NCBI GenBank assembly: GCA_001314845.1
Contig: LJZQ01000011.1
Coordinates: 40,336-104,335 of the forward strand
Reading direction: 5' to 3'
DNA: 64,000 nt
DNA from: Marinobacter excellens HL-55
Lineage (GTDB): Bacteria > Pseudomonadota > Gammaproteobacteria > Pseudomonadales > Oleiphilaceae
The position numbers and the translations under genes are program-made. Below, piece after piece: positions 26,679-35,578 of the stretch. The notes under the pieces are model-generated. The model had not been told where the DNA came from and made no database searches. It saw nothing but the letters and a program-made list of their open reading frames with translations. Every line of letters starts with the position of its first letter. Position 1 is the first letter of the stretch.

Positions 26679-27512
26679 TTACTGAAGCAACGCCATAGCC
26701 GCTTCCATCTGAGCGTTGAGGTCTTCTTCCTCGTTCATGTCAGCCGTCGGATCAATACCCAAACGATCGAATGCCGGAATCTTGGTCCAGTCCATCTCAT
26801 TCCAAGGATGATCGGTATCGGTTACCAGTTGAAGATTGGCAATCATCACCAGATCGGCATAATCAGCCGAAGGTACCTCGCGCTGGAAGTTTGCGTATTC
26901 CAGCGGCACATTCTGCAGCTCCTTCGGGAAATCCCACTTCTTCAGAATCATCGAGCCAACACGCGGGTGTAATTGTTCAATCACATTGTCGAGCATAATG
27001 CTGCTGATCTGAATGTCCCGATCTTCGACATAGCGCAAAATCGGCAACACCCCAATCAAGTGCACCAGCCCCGCCAGAGTCGCCTGATCTGGCTTCAGCT
27101 TGGTGTAATGCTGCGCCAGCACGTGACATACCCCCGCTACCTCCGTACTGGTCTGCCAGGTCGCCCGCAGACGCTTGTCGATCATGTCAGAGGTGGCCTG
27201 GAACATCTGCTCCATGGCTAGGCCCATGGCTAGATTGCTGGTATAGGCCATGCCAAGGCGACTGACTGCCATGTTCAGGTTTTCGATGGCCCGGCTGCCA
27301 CGGAACAGGGGGCTGTTGCACACCCTGATGATTCTCGCAGACAGCGCTGTGTCATTACTGATGACCTTGATCAGATCCATAATGGCTGAGTCTTCCGACT
27401 CAGTAATGTCTCTCACCTGCAGAGCGACTTCCGGCAGCGTCGGCAGCACCAGCTTGTCGTTCTCGATGGCCTCGGTCAGGTCAGACTTAATGGTTTCAAC
27501 AATGTTTGCCAT
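26679..27512 (-). CDS. HDOD domain protein
   Basis: A 277-residue single-domain HDOD protein, cytoplasmic by appearance. It begins with an LPTLPEVALQVRDIT motif and continues with NDTALSARIIRVCNSPLF and AVSRLGMAYTSNLAMGLAM, the typical HDOD helices. Catalytic HD residues of true phosphohydrolases are not evident; family members usually work as signalling scaffolds in motility, c-di-GMP or cell-cycle control. The acidic tail (DMNEEEDLNAQMEA) is not conserved in the fold. ATG 27512 chosen; a TTG at 27518 is an alternative. Confidence 0.85.
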   Translation of the reverse strand: MANIVETIKSDLTEAIENDKLVLPTLPEVALQVRDITESEDSAIMDLIKVISNDTALSARIIRVCNSPLFRGSRAIENLNMAVSRLGMAYTSNLAMGLAMEQMFQATSDMIDKRLRATWQTSTEVAGVCHVLAQHYTKLKPDQATLAGLVHLIGVLPILRYVEDRDIQISSIMLDNVIEQLHPRVGSMILKKWDFPKELQNVPLEYANFQREVPSADYADLVMIANLQLVTDTDHPWNEMDWTKIPAFDRLGIDPTADMNEEEDLNAQMEAAMALLQ

Positions 27513-27580
27513 GATCAATAACGTTCCGATTGTCTGGGTGCCCCTGTCGGGCGCACTGGGTAAGCCGATATGTGATTTAA

Positions 27581-27589
27581 TTTATAGCA
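27581..27589 (-). promoter_or_regulatory. Extended -10 promoter candidate for the HDOD gene
   Basis: On the minus strand TGC precedes TATAAA, an extended -10, about 70 bases upstream of the HDOD ATG, within an AT-rich patch. The -35 is poor. Confidence 0.45.
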
Positions 27590-27614
27590 AATTTTGCCGG
27601 TCTTGCCTGTCTAC

Positions 27615-28613
27615 TTATGTATCTGTCGAAGAGGCCGGCGTTCTTTCTGGCACTGGATAGGGCAGATCTTGAAGCTCAAGAACTACCTGGTCAGCACCCT
27701 CAAGCGCCAAAGGATCATGCTGCGCGTCATGGCGGATGACGGCGAGCAGCTCGCCTTGGCCATCGCCGGTGACAGTGGCATTGACTACTTCACCCACACT
27801 TTTGTCGCCGCTCAGCAGCTTGGTGCCGGTGGCTGGCGCTGTGTCTGCGCCACTGAAACGAAGCCGAAACAGACTTTTCTTGAGCTGCCCCAGAAAGTGC
27901 ATTCTGGCGATGACTTCCTGACCTGTGTAGCAGCCCTTCTTGAAGTGAACGCCCTGCAAGTGCTGCAGGTTCAGCATTTGGGGGACATAAGCGTCTATGC
28001 TGTCAGGGGTGAGCCAGGGCACTCCGGCGAGAACGCTGGCGCGGTTCCAGTCATCAATAGACCGCTCGGTCAGGTTGGCGGGCAACGAGGGCGTCCCATC
28101 CAGTTGCCACCATTCGTAACGGGCGGTGTGTTCAACGGTGTCCTCCAGGCGAATCAAGATACCGGAGTCTGTTGGGAGTGCCTGCCCTGGCCGAGTTAAC
28201 GTCTTGGAGCCATCACCTGCGGCGGCAATGGCGGTGGATTCGCCAAGCAGGCCAACAATGCGCGCTGCGGGAATAAGGTCCATCGTTGTGCCACGGAACA
28301 GCATCAGGTACTTGCGCAGATGAGCCAAGATGGTGTCGGCCTGATCGACGTCGAGGTCCATCAGCAGATCCTGTTGATCGCGGACCAGGCGGGTCAGGCA
28401 GTAAGCGCGACCTTTTGGGTTGCAAGCAGCGGCACGCAGCGACTGCTGGGGGGTCACTTCATCCACATGTTGGGTAAACTGGCCCTGAACGAACTTGTCG
28501 GCGCCCGGGCCGCTGATCCGAACGATATCCCGGTTGGCGAGCAGGGCATAACCGTTGATCTCCGGGTGGCTGCTCGTTGGTTCAGTTTGCTGCAGGCTAT
28601 CCTGGTGATTCAT
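27615..28613 (-). CDS. ygfZ: YgfZ/GcvT-family folate-binding protein
   Basis: A 332-residue member of the YgfZ branch of the aminomethyltransferase fold. The diagnostic KGCYTGQE motif with its conserved Cys is present (HFKKGCYTGQEVIARMHFLG). Family role: helps make or repair certain [4Fe-4S] enzymes, such as MiaB, in a folate-dependent way. The ATG at 28613 has no strong Shine-Dalgarno but matches the family length. It lies 29 bases after ygfX on the same strand. Confidence 0.92.
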   Translation of the reverse strand: MNHQDSLQQTEPTSSHPEINGYALLANRDIVRISGPGADKFVQGQFTQHVDEVTPQQSLRAAACNPKGRAYCLTRLVRDQQDLLMDLDVDQADTILAHLRKYLMLFRGTTMDLIPAARIVGLLGESTAIAAAGDGSKTLTRPGQALPTDSGILIRLEDTVEHTARYEWWQLDGTPSLPANLTERSIDDWNRASVLAGVPWLTPDSIDAYVPQMLNLQHLQGVHFKKGCYTGQEVIARMHFLGQLKKSLFRLRFSGADTAPATGTKLLSGDKSVGEVVNATVTGDGQGELLAVIRHDAQHDPLALEGADQVVLELQDLPYPVPERTPASSTDT

Positions 28614-28642
28614 CTTGGTCTCCGTGTTGGATCGCTGAAGAG

Positions 28643-29104
28643 TCAGGGCGTGCCTGAAGGCAGGCCGATGCGAAGCATCATGCGCAGGCGGCGGAAGTCG
28701 GGCTCCGGAACCCTGGCTTTGAACGGTCCGACATCACCTGTCATCACGACGATGATGGGTGTGAACCTTGTGCCTTCGGGGAGCAAATTCAAGACCAGAA
28801 CAGATGCGCCAAGGCTGCTGGACGAACCAATGCGGCATTGGACTTTCCGGCCATCTCGCCGTCGGCATTTTACGCCGGTGTTTTCAGCCTCGAGAGCAAT
28901 GATGGCGCTCGGCCCCGATAACAAACCGTGCTTTTTAAAGCTTTGCCAGCCGAGCCAACCAATGGCAGGCAGCCCACTCAAAAGCCAAAGTGAGCTTTCG
29001 AGGGCTGCGCCAATATTGAACGCAGCCAGTAGCAGCCAAGGGATGACGGCCAAGCTTCCGGCGATGAAACTCGGTGCCAGGCTCAGCTCAATCCGGCTGG
29101 ACAC
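28643..29104 (-). CDS. ygfX: YgfX-like small membrane protein (CptA family)
   Basis: A 153-residue protein with two hydrophobic helices near the N-terminus (about 12-30 and 38-55), then a soluble part with the YgfX-type WLGWQSF and [18 protein letters not shown] patterns. E. coli YgfX was described as the partner of SdhE/YgfY, first read as a toxin-antitoxin pair. The GTG start overlaps the sdhE stop by 17 bases, so the two are translationally coupled. Confidence 0.8.
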   Translation of the reverse strand: MSSRIELSLAPSFIAGSLAVIPWLLLAAFNIGAALESSLWLLSGLPAIGWLGWQSFKKHGLLSGPSAIIALEAENTGVKCRRRDGRKVQCRIGSSSSLGASVLVLNLLPEGTRFTPIIVVMTGDVGPFKARVPEPDFRRLRMMLRIGLPSGTP

Positions 29105-29360
29105 GGTTCAGAATCAAATCAACCATGCGCTGCAGATCTGGGTCTTCCGGCCGACTTCTCTGCATAAACCACTCAAACATATCGGAGTCTTCGCAGCTCA
29201 GCAGCTTCTGGTATCGGGCCTGATCATCCGGGGCCAGGTCCCGATAGGCGTCCTCAAGAAAGGGCAGCAGCAACACATCCAGTTCCAGCATGCCGCGGCG
29301 GCTGTGCCACCACAGTCGGCGGAATTGGGTTTCGTCGTTAACAGCATTAATGTCAGACAT
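29088..29360 (-). CDS. sdhE: FAD assembly factor SdhE
   Basis: A 90-residue small helical protein that helps attach FAD covalently to the succinate dehydrogenase flavoprotein. The RGMLELD motif ([19 protein letters not shown]) with the RGxxE core is intact. The ATG at 29360 gives [23 protein letters not shown]; the open frame further upstream does not belong to the family. It is 35 bases downstream of nadB and overlaps ygfX. Confidence 0.95.
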   Translation of the reverse strand: MSDINAVNDETQFRRLWWHSRRGMLELDVLLLPFLEDAYRDLAPDDQARYQKLLSCEDSDMFEWFMQRSRPEDPDLQRMVDLILNRVQPD

Positions 29361-29395
29361 GGAGCGTTTCGCCTTGAAAAATTCATGGTGCCCGT

Positions 29396-31024
29396 TCAGG
29401 GAGACGGGGTGCGATAGGTTGTCGGTACCAGAATGGTGTCCTGCGCATCGTTTACCAGCCCGGGAAAGTCCAGGGTGTAGTGCAGGCCACGGCTCTCTCT
29501 GCGTTGCAGGGCTGAACAAATGATCAAATCGGACACAGACACCAGATTGCGCAGCTCGATCAGGTCATTGGTCACCCGGTAGTTACTGTAAAACTCGCCG
29601 ATTTCCCGTGACAGAAGATCGACCCGATGTTTGGCCCGTTGCAGTCGCTTGGTCGTGCGAACAATGCCTACATAGTCCCACATGAAGTGGCGTAATTCAT
29701 CCCAGTTGTGGGAAATGACGACGTCCTCATCAGAATCCCTGACCTGGCTTTCATCCCAATCCGGTGCCGGCGGTGGTGCCGGGATGTCCGCCTCTCGGCG
29801 GGCGATGTCCTGGGCAGCCGCGCGGCCATAAACCAGACATTCCAGTAGGGAGTTGCTGGCCATGCGGTTGGCACCGTGCAGGCCGGTGAAAGCGGCTTCG
29901 CCAACGGCGTACAGCTGATTGATGTCGGTTCTGGCTCGTTCATCGCTGACAATGCCGCCACAGGTGTAGTGAGCCGCGGGCACCACCGGAATCGGTTCGC
30001 GGGTGATGTCGATGCCAAACTCCAGGCACTTCTCATAAATGGTCGGGAAGTGGTGTTTTATGAAGTCACTCGGCTTATGGCTGATGTCCAGATACAGATG
30101 GTCAGCCCCCAGTCGTTTCATCTCATGGTCGATTGCTCGGGCCACAATGTCGCGTGGCGCGAGTTCGGCGCGATCGTCAAACCGGTCCATGAAGCGGCTG
30201 CCATCGGGCAGTTTAAGTAATCCGCCTTCACCGCGTACCGCCTCTGTAATGAGAAATGACTTGGCGTTAGGGTGGTACAGGCAGGTGGGATGGAACTGGT
30301 TGAATTCCATATTGGCCACTCGACAGCCCGCCCGCCAGGCCATAGCAATGCCGTCGCCGGAGGCGCCATCCGGATTGGTGGTGTACCGGTAAGCCTTGGA
30401 GGCGCCGCCGGTGGCCAACACCGTAAATCGCGCCCGGAACAGCTCAACATGATTGTCTTCCAGGTTGAGAATGTAGGCGCCGACACAGCGATTGCCCGGC
30501 AGTGACAGTTTTCGGTTGGTAATGACGTCAACGGCAACCCGTCCTGATTTTAGGTCAATGTTAGGGCGTGCCATGGCCTGGCTGGTCAGAGTCGTCGATA
30601 CCGCATGGCCGGTGGCGTCGGCGGCGTGGATGATGCGCCTGTGGCTGTGGCCACCTTCCCGGGTCAAATGGTAGTGTTCGTTGTCATCTTCCCGGGTGAA
30701 GGCGACGCCTGAGTCAATGAGCCACTGAATGCTCGCTTTACTCTGTTCTACGGTGAATCGCACGGCGTCTTCGTGACACAGCCCGCCACCGGCGCTCAGG
30801 GTGTCCTGGATGTGGTTTTCAACGGAGTCGGTGTCGTCGAGTACCGCGGCGATGCCGCCCTGGGCCCAAAGTGTGGCGCCAGAGCTGATCTCTGCTTTGC
30901 TGATCACGCACACCCGAAGATGTTCAGGCAGATTGAGCGCAACCGTGAGGCCGGCAGCGCCGCTGCCGATAATCAGCACATCGTATTCGTAGGATTGTGG
31001 CATTGAGTCGGTATCGCGGGCCAT
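29396..31024 (-). CDS. nadB: L-aspartate oxidase
   Basis: A 542-residue flavoenzyme that makes iminoaspartate for quinolinate, the first step of de novo NAD synthesis. The FAD-binding [16 protein letters not shown] is near residue 15; [24 protein letters not shown] and AHYTCGGI, typical of the fumarate reductase/SdhA superfamily, follow. The ATG at 31024 is used; an in-frame ATG at 31003 would give the shorter form common elsewhere. It diverges from rpoE, as in Pseudomonas. Confidence 0.96.
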   Translation of the reverse strand: MARDTDSMPQSYEYDVLIIGSGAAGLTVALNLPEHLRVCVISKAEISSGATLWAQGGIAAVLDDTDSVENHIQDTLSAGGGLCHEDAVRFTVEQSKASIQWLIDSGVAFTREDDNEHYHLTREGGHSHRRIIHAADATGHAVSTTLTSQAMARPNIDLKSGRVAVDVITNRKLSLPGNRCVGAYILNLEDNHVELFRARFTVLATGGASKAYRYTTNPDGASGDGIAMAWRAGCRVANMEFNQFHPTCLYHPNAKSFLITEAVRGEGGLLKLPDGSRFMDRFDDRAELAPRDIVARAIDHEMKRLGADHLYLDISHKPSDFIKHHFPTIYEKCLEFGIDITREPIPVVPAAHYTCGGIVSDERARTDINQLYAVGEAAFTGLHGANRMASNSLLECLVYGRAAAQDIARREADIPAPPPAPDWDESQVRDSDEDVVISHNWDELRHFMWDYVGIVRTTKRLQRAKHRVDLLSREIGEFYSNYRVTNDLIELRNLVSVSDLIICSALQRRESRGLHYTLDFPGLVNDAQDTILVPTTYRTPSP

Positions 31025-31040
31025 AATGTGGAAGTGTATT

Positions 31041-31067
31041 GAACTAAACTTTACGCCTGCTGTCTAT
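31041..31067 (+). promoter_or_regulatory. Candidate sigma-E promoter for rpoE autoregulation
   Basis: GAACTA (31041-31046), a 16-base spacer and TCTAT (31063-31067) resemble the sigma-E consensus GAACTT-N16-TCTGA. Position just upstream of the rpoE operon fits the known autoregulation of this sigma factor. Confidence 0.5.
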
Positions 31068-31209
31068 TTGGCCTGATGGATATGCCGCCTGCCGGTTGCT
31101 GTCCCAACGTGGGTTCATGAACGAACGCCGGAAAAGCCCAATGACACCAGCAAATCTCATCAAGGCCGCTCAACCAGCCAAAAAAACAGGACTTTCTGTT
31201 ACTTCGTCC

Positions 31210-31827
31210 ATGACTCCTGATAACGACCGGAAGCCAGGTGAGCAGACCGACAGTCAGACGGATCTGCAATTGGTGCGCAAAGTTCGCAATGGCGACCGTG
31301 CGGCCTTCGACCTGTTAGTCATCAAATATCAGTCGCGGGTCGCTTCGATCATCAGTCGATATGTCTACGACAGCCAAGAAGTGATGGACCTGAGCCAGGA
31401 AACCTTCATCAAGGCATTTCGGGCGATTGAGCGTTTTCGTGGTGACAGTGCGTTTTATACCTGGCTTTATCGCATTGCGGTCAATACCGCCAAAAACTAT
31501 CTGGAAGCCCGAGGTCGCCGGCCTCAGGGCTCGGCAGACGCCGCAGATGCCGAGAATTTTGACGATGGCGGGCGCCTGCGGGATGTAGCCTCGCCAGAGC
31601 GGTTGTTGCAGCGGGAGCAACTGCAAAGGGCGTTGTCAGACGCGATTTCTGAGCTGCCCGAGGAACTTCGTTCTGCTTTTTTACTCAGGGAATACGACGG
31701 GTTGAGCTATGAAGACATCGCCCGAATTCTTGAGTGTCCGATCGGGACGGTCCGTTCGCGGATCTTCAGAGCCCGGGATGCGGTGGACCGTCAGTTGGGT
31801 CCCTTGCTTAATCATTCAGTGACGTAA
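31210..31827 (+). CDS. rpoE: ECF sigma factor RpoE/AlgU
   Basis: An ECF sigma factor for envelope stress, 205 residues from ATG 31210. Region 2 includes FDLLVIKYQSRV and DLSQETFIKAFRAIERFRGDSAFYTWLYRI; region 4 includes ELPEELRSAFLLREYDGLSYEDIA and PIGTVRSRIFRARDAV. It starts the rpoE-rseA-rseB-rseC-degP cluster. The frame is open upstream with possible starts at 31141 (best Shine-Dalgarno, GGAAAA), 31117 and TTG 31096; 31210 is chosen because family members begin about ten residues before LQLVRKVRNGD. If an upstream start is real the protein carries an unusual basic N-terminal extension. Confidence 0.93.
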   Translation: MTPDNDRKPGEQTDSQTDLQLVRKVRNGDRAAFDLLVIKYQSRVASIISRYVYDSQEVMDLSQETFIKAFRAIERFRGDSAFYTWLYRIAVNTAKNYLEARGRRPQGSADAADAENFDDGGRLRDVASPERLLQREQLQRALSDAISELPEELRSAFLLREYDGLSYEDIARILECPIGTVRSRIFRARDAVDRQLGPLLNHSVT

Positions 31828-31842
31828 ATGAGGTTGCATCCG

Positions 31843-32409
31843 ATGGATGAGCGTCTCAGAGAAACCCTTTCAGCCATGATGGACGATGAGGCCGATGAGT
31901 TGTCGGTTCGGCGGTTGTTGTCCCATGGCGATCAGGAAGATATCAGAGGCCAGTGGCAACGCTGGCAGCAGGTTCGTGATCTGATGCATGAAAATCACGG
32001 CCCGGCAGATGCGGTCGATGTTGCGGTGGCGGTACGTGAGGCCCTGGACGGTCATGTTCGTCCGGCTCGGCCAGCTGATGGCGTGCCGGAAGCCCCTGGC
32101 GGTTCTTACTGGCGATGGCCAGTCGCAGCCATGTTGGTAATGGCCTTGGTGATCGGCTTCGGCGCTGGTGCGGGTTGGGACTCACAAACGGTTGAGCCTG
32201 CGGCACCGTTCGCGATGACAGAACCCGCCGATGATCAGGCGTTGATGTTGTCGGCAGCAGTGGAAGAGGTGGCGTTACAGGGGCTGGATGAGGATCAGTT
32301 GCAGCAGATGCGTCAGTATTTGCTTGAACACGCTCAGCACAGCAGCGTCGGTGCCGGCCGGGGCTCTGTCGGGTATGCCAGGCTGGTGAGTGCTGGCGGT
32401 GGATACTGA
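31843..32409 (+). CDS. rseA: Anti-sigma-E factor RseA/MucA
   Basis: A 188-residue inner-membrane anti-sigma factor. The N-terminal sigma-binding domain (ETLSAMMDDEADELSVRRLL) matches MucA. One membrane helix is at about residues 88-107 (WPVAAMLVMALVIGFGAGAG), and the periplasmic tail ends in a YARLVSAGGGY C-terminus suited to DegS-type cleavage control. ATG 31843 is chosen over ATG 31828, which lies at the rpoE stop. It holds RpoE until stress proteolysis frees it. Confidence 0.9.
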   Translation: MDERLRETLSAMMDDEADELSVRRLLSHGDQEDIRGQWQRWQQVRDLMHENHGPADAVDVAVAVREALDGHVRPARPADGVPEAPGGSYWRWPVAAMLVMALVIGFGAGAGWDSQTVEPAAPFAMTEPADDQALMLSAAVEEVALQGLDEDQLQQMRQYLLEHAQHSSVGAGRGSVGYARLVSAGGGY

Positions 32410-32426
32410 ATGCGGGGGGAAGGCTG

Positions 32427-33476
32427 ATGAGGTTTCCGGTGAGCAGCGTACCCGTCAGATTCAGGCATGTTCTGGCGGGCCTCTTTCTGGGGCTGGCGGT
32501 GCCTCTGGCCCACGCTGGATCAGCCACCGCTGAGGCTCCGGATCTTCCTGATGACGCCGCGACGGCGATGTCCTGGTTGGAACAATTGGGTCCGGCATTG
32601 AACATGACCTCCTATCGTGGAGTATTCGTTTATGCCCGTGGTGATCAGGTGCATTCCATGCAGATCGCACACCGTTTCCGGAACGGTCAGGTTGAAGAAC
32701 GCCTGGTCATGCAGGACGGCGGCAGCGGCGAATTTGTCAGAAAAGGTCTGAATGTTGTGTGTGTGTTGCCGGATCGGGGGCGGATCAGTCTGAACGAGGT
32801 GATTCCCTCTGGGCCCTTTGCCGAGGCGTTTAGCAGCCAATTGATGCCGTTCGGTGACTGGTATCGCCCGCAACTGGTGGGCGAAGACCGCGTGGCAGGG
32901 TACGACGTAATGACCATTGCCTTGACTGCGCGCGACGAAAATCGTTACAGCCATCGGTTGTGGCTCGAAAAAAATACCGGTTTGCTGGTCAAGAGCCACG
33001 TGCGCGATGCCGATGGCGAAGTGCTGGAGCATTTTCAGTTTACCAGTCTTGAGATTACTGACGACATCGCCGATGAAGAATTGGAGGTGCAAACGCAAGG
33101 CCGTGAAATTACCCAGACCTTGCAAGCCAGTGACGCCACCCAGTCGGTGGTTAGCCGGATGAATGGCTGGACACTCAACTGGCAGCCGGAAGGCTTTATG
33201 CCCGCGGCGGCACCGCGATCCGGAAAAGGAAAGGCGGTCGCTTTTTCCGATGGCGTGGCGGCATTTTCAGTCTTTGTTGAGCCGGTCGGGAGTCTGAAAA
33301 TGCCCACAGGCGCCTCCCGGGTTGGGGCCACCACTATTTACATGCGTGAAATGTCAGTGGCGGAACGTCCGTTCCTGGTAGCGGTGGTTGGTGAAATCCC
33401 CCCCCGAACGGCGCGTAAAGTTGCCGATTCGGTGGAAATTGACGATATTCTCGCGTTGGAACTGTCCGAGCGATGA
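32427..33476 (+). CDS. rseB: Sigma-E regulatory protein RseB/MucB
   Basis: A 349-residue periplasmic protein with a signal peptide ending in AHA near residue 30, then a large lipoprotein-fold domain (SYRGVFVYARGDQVHSMQIAHR) and a smaller C-terminal domain. Family role: binds RseA and shields it from DegS/AlgW until displaced by lipid or LPS signals. GGAAGG precedes the ATG. It overlaps rseC by four bases (ATGA). Confidence 0.95.
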   Translation: MRFPVSSVPVRFRHVLAGLFLGLAVPLAHAGSATAEAPDLPDDAATAMSWLEQLGPALNMTSYRGVFVYARGDQVHSMQIAHRFRNGQVEERLVMQDGGSGEFVRKGLNVVCVLPDRGRISLNEVIPSGPFAEAFSSQLMPFGDWYRPQLVGEDRVAGYDVMTIALTARDENRYSHRLWLEKNTGLLVKSHVRDADGEVLEHFQFTSLEITDDIADEELEVQTQGREITQTLQASDATQSVVSRMNGWTLNWQPEGFMPAAAPRSGKGKAVAFSDGVAAFSVFVEPVGSLKMPTGASRVGATTIYMREMSVAERPFLVAVVGEIPPRTARKVADSVEIDDILALELSER

Positions 33477-33922
33477 TCACCGAGACTGGAAAAGTGGTCG
33501 GTTTGAGCGATGGCAATGCCTGGGTGCAAACCATTCGAGTCAGTGCCTGTGAAAGTTGCTCGGCCCGTTCCGGCTGCGGCCAGCGAGCGCTGGCAAAAGT
33601 GTCGGGAGGGCGGGCAAATCAGGTGTTGCTCGCCAACACCGTGGGCGCAAAGGTTGGCGATGAAGTGGTGATTGGTATCGACGAGCAGTCATTGCTGCAT
33701 GCGTCACTAGCGGTCTATGGCGCCCCGCTCTTGCTGATGCTCCTGGCGAGTATTGCCGGCCATCGTTGGTTTGGTGGCTCGGACGCCGCCGCCATCTCCG
33801 GAGCGCTGATCGGTCTCGGGTCGGGTTTCTGGTGGGTGCGGCACTGGCAGTCCCGAAGGGGCGAACGATATCAACCCCGGATGCTCAGAGTGAACAGTAT
33901 CCAGTCTGTTGCCTGCCTCTAA
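33473..33922 (+). CDS. rseC: Sigma-E positive regulator RseC/MucC
   Basis: A 149-residue inner-membrane protein. The N-terminal cysteine cluster (SACESCSARSGCG) and two adjacent membrane helices (about 80-97 and 103-120) mark the RseC/MucC family, related to RsxC-system partners. Its effect on sigma-E is modest and the mechanism is unclear. Translationally coupled to rseB. Confidence 0.9.
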   Translation: MITETGKVVGLSDGNAWVQTIRVSACESCSARSGCGQRALAKVSGGRANQVLLANTVGAKVGDEVVIGIDEQSLLHASLAVYGAPLLLMLLASIAGHRWFGGSDAAAISGALIGLGSGFWWVRHWQSRRGERYQPRMLRVNSIQSVACL

Positions 33923-33927
33923 GCCCT

Positions 33928-33952
33928 ACCGTTTTGTAAGTTGAAAAACGGT
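33928..33952 (+). other. Hairpin between rseC and degP
   Basis: ACCGTTTT (33928-33935) pairs with AAAACGGT (33945-33952) around nine bases. No T-tract follows, so it may be a processing or weak attenuation structure. Confidence 0.4.
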
Positions 33953-34003
33953 GCGGTCGCCCCAAAATTTAGCGCGTGATTACAAGCACAACAGGGGGTT
34001 TAC

Positions 34004-35482
34004 ATGTTGAGAACAAGCGCGACGGCCATCCGGCCAACGCCAGCCAGGAAAGTCCAGCATTGTTGGGCAGTGTTACTCATGGTGTCTGTTCTGGTGTCGG
34101 TGTTCTGGGCTCAGTCGAGTCAGGCGAGAGGGTTGCCGGATTTTACTGAACTGGTTGAGGAAAACTCTGGCGCTGTGGTCAACATCAGTACCACCAGCGA
34201 ACCCAGAAGCGAGGGCTCCCGCTTCCAGGGTTTGCCATTTGACGAGCGGCAGCTCGAACAGCTTCCGCCGTTTCTTCAGGACTTTTTCAGCGGCCCCCAG
34301 TCACCGTTTGGCGGATCGCCCCGGCAACAGCAGCCTCAACGCTCCATGGGGTCAGGCTTTATTGTGTCGACCGATGGCTATGTGCTGACCAATAATCATG
34401 TGGTTGAAGGTGCCGATGAAGTCATCGTCAGGCTCAACGACCGCCGTGAATTTCAGGCGACCATTGTGGGTACAGACCCCCGTTCCGACATGGCAGTGCT
34501 GAAGATTGAAAATGGCGAAGATCTGCCGGTGGTCAGGGTGGGGAGTTCCCGTGACCTGCGTGTCGGCGAGTGGGTGTTCGCCATAGGCTCGCCGTTCGGG
34601 TTTGACTACACCGTTACCGCAGGCATTGTCAGCGCGCTGGGGCGTTCACTACCTTCCGAAAACTACGTTCCGTTTATCCAGACCGACGTCGCCATCAACC
34701 CAGGCAATTCTGGCGGCCCGCTGTTCAACCTGGATGGCGAGGTAGTCGGGATTAACTCCCAGATTTATACTCGTTCGGGCGGTTTTATGGGGGTGTCGTT
34801 TGCTATCCCCATCGACGATGCGATGAGCGTCTTCCGCCAGCTTCGCGACCAAGGCAGCGTTGCCCGGGGCTGGCTGGGTGTTTTGATTCAGGAAGTAAAC
34901 CGGGATCTGGCCGAGTCGTTCGGGCTCAAGCGCCCCCGGGGCGCCCTGATCGCTGAAGTCATGCAGGGGTCTCCGGCCGAAAGAGGTGGACTGGAGTCGG
35001 GGGATATTGTACTTGAGTACAACGAGGATCCGGTTCGTTTGTCTTCAGACCTGCCGCCACTCGTGGGCCGGACCCCGGTTGGTGAGTCAGTACGCCTGAC
35101 CGTGTTGCGAGGCGGTCGGGAAATCAATCTTGACGTGACCATTGGGCGACTGCCGGAAGACGGCGAAACGGAATCCGTGCCGGACGCGGGCGGCAGTGAT
35201 GAACCAGCACAGAATCCCCTTGGCCTTTCGGTCGAGCCACTTACGGCTGAGATGGCCGATGCCGCCGGAGTTCAGGGTGGTGTTCTGGTGGTCCGCATTG
35301 GACAGGGGCCGGCCTCTGACGCCGGTATACGGTCAAGAGATATCATCACCGAAATCAATCGTCAGCAAGTTCGGTCGCTGGACGATTTTAACAAGGTGAC
35401 AGGCGATCTGCCGTCCGACAGAGCGGTCTCGGTCAGGGTCGTTCGCGAAGGCCGGGCCATCTATCTGGTTATGAAGCCCTGA
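34004..35482 (+). CDS. degP: Periplasmic serine protease DegP/MucD
   Basis: A 492-residue Do-family protease/chaperone of envelope quality control. A long N-terminal signal (hydrophobic around residues 24-40, ending near SQA) precedes the trypsin-like domain with His in NNHVVEG, Asp in DPRSDMAVLK and Ser in NPGNSGGPL, then two PDZ domains (about 285-370 and 395-485). It completes the sigma-E cluster. Known to degrade misfolded periplasmic proteins and, as MucD, to damp sigma-E activation. Strong Shine-Dalgarno AGGGGG. Confidence 0.95.
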   Translation: MLRTSATAIRPTPARKVQHCWAVLLMVSVLVSVFWAQSSQARGLPDFTELVEENSGAVVNISTTSEPRSEGSRFQGLPFDERQLEQLPPFLQDFFSGPQSPFGGSPRQQQPQRSMGSGFIVSTDGYVLTNNHVVEGADEVIVRLNDRREFQATIVGTDPRSDMAVLKIENGEDLPVVRVGSSRDLRVGEWVFAIGSPFGFDYTVTAGIVSALGRSLPSENYVPFIQTDVAINPGNSGGPLFNLDGEVVGINSQIYTRSGGFMGVSFAIPIDDAMSVFRQLRDQGSVARGWLGVLIQEVNRDLAESFGLKRPRGALIAEVMQGSPAERGGLESGDIVLEYNEDPVRLSSDLPPLVGRTPVGESVRLTVLRGGREINLDVTIGRLPEDGETESVPDAGGSDEPAQNPLGLSVEPLTAEMADAAGVQGGVLVVRIGQGPASDAGIRSRDIITEINRQQVRSLDDFNKVTGDLPSDRAVSVRVVREGRAIYLVMKP

Positions 35483-35506
35483 CGCCTTCCGCATAGCTGT
35501 TTCCGA

Positions 35507-35545
35507 AGCCCCTGGTGCCTGTAACGACATGCCCGGGGGCTTTTG
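35507..35545 (+). terminator. Rho-independent terminator after degP
   Basis: AGCCCCTGG (35507-35515) pairs with CCGGGGGCT (35533-35541) with one T-G wobble and a 17-base loop, followed by TTTTG. It ends the sigma-E cluster. Confidence 0.7.
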
Positions 35546-35578
35546 TTATACTCAGCGGAATTTACAATAAACCGGGTC

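Noticed and set aside
26517..26972. Short open frames across the inverted-repeat element
   Set aside because: They span the repeat and the antisense of the HDOD gene; no plausible protein.
28320..29417. 365-codon open frame on the plus strand
   Set aside because: Runs antisense through ygfZ, ygfX and sdhE, which are well supported on the other strand.
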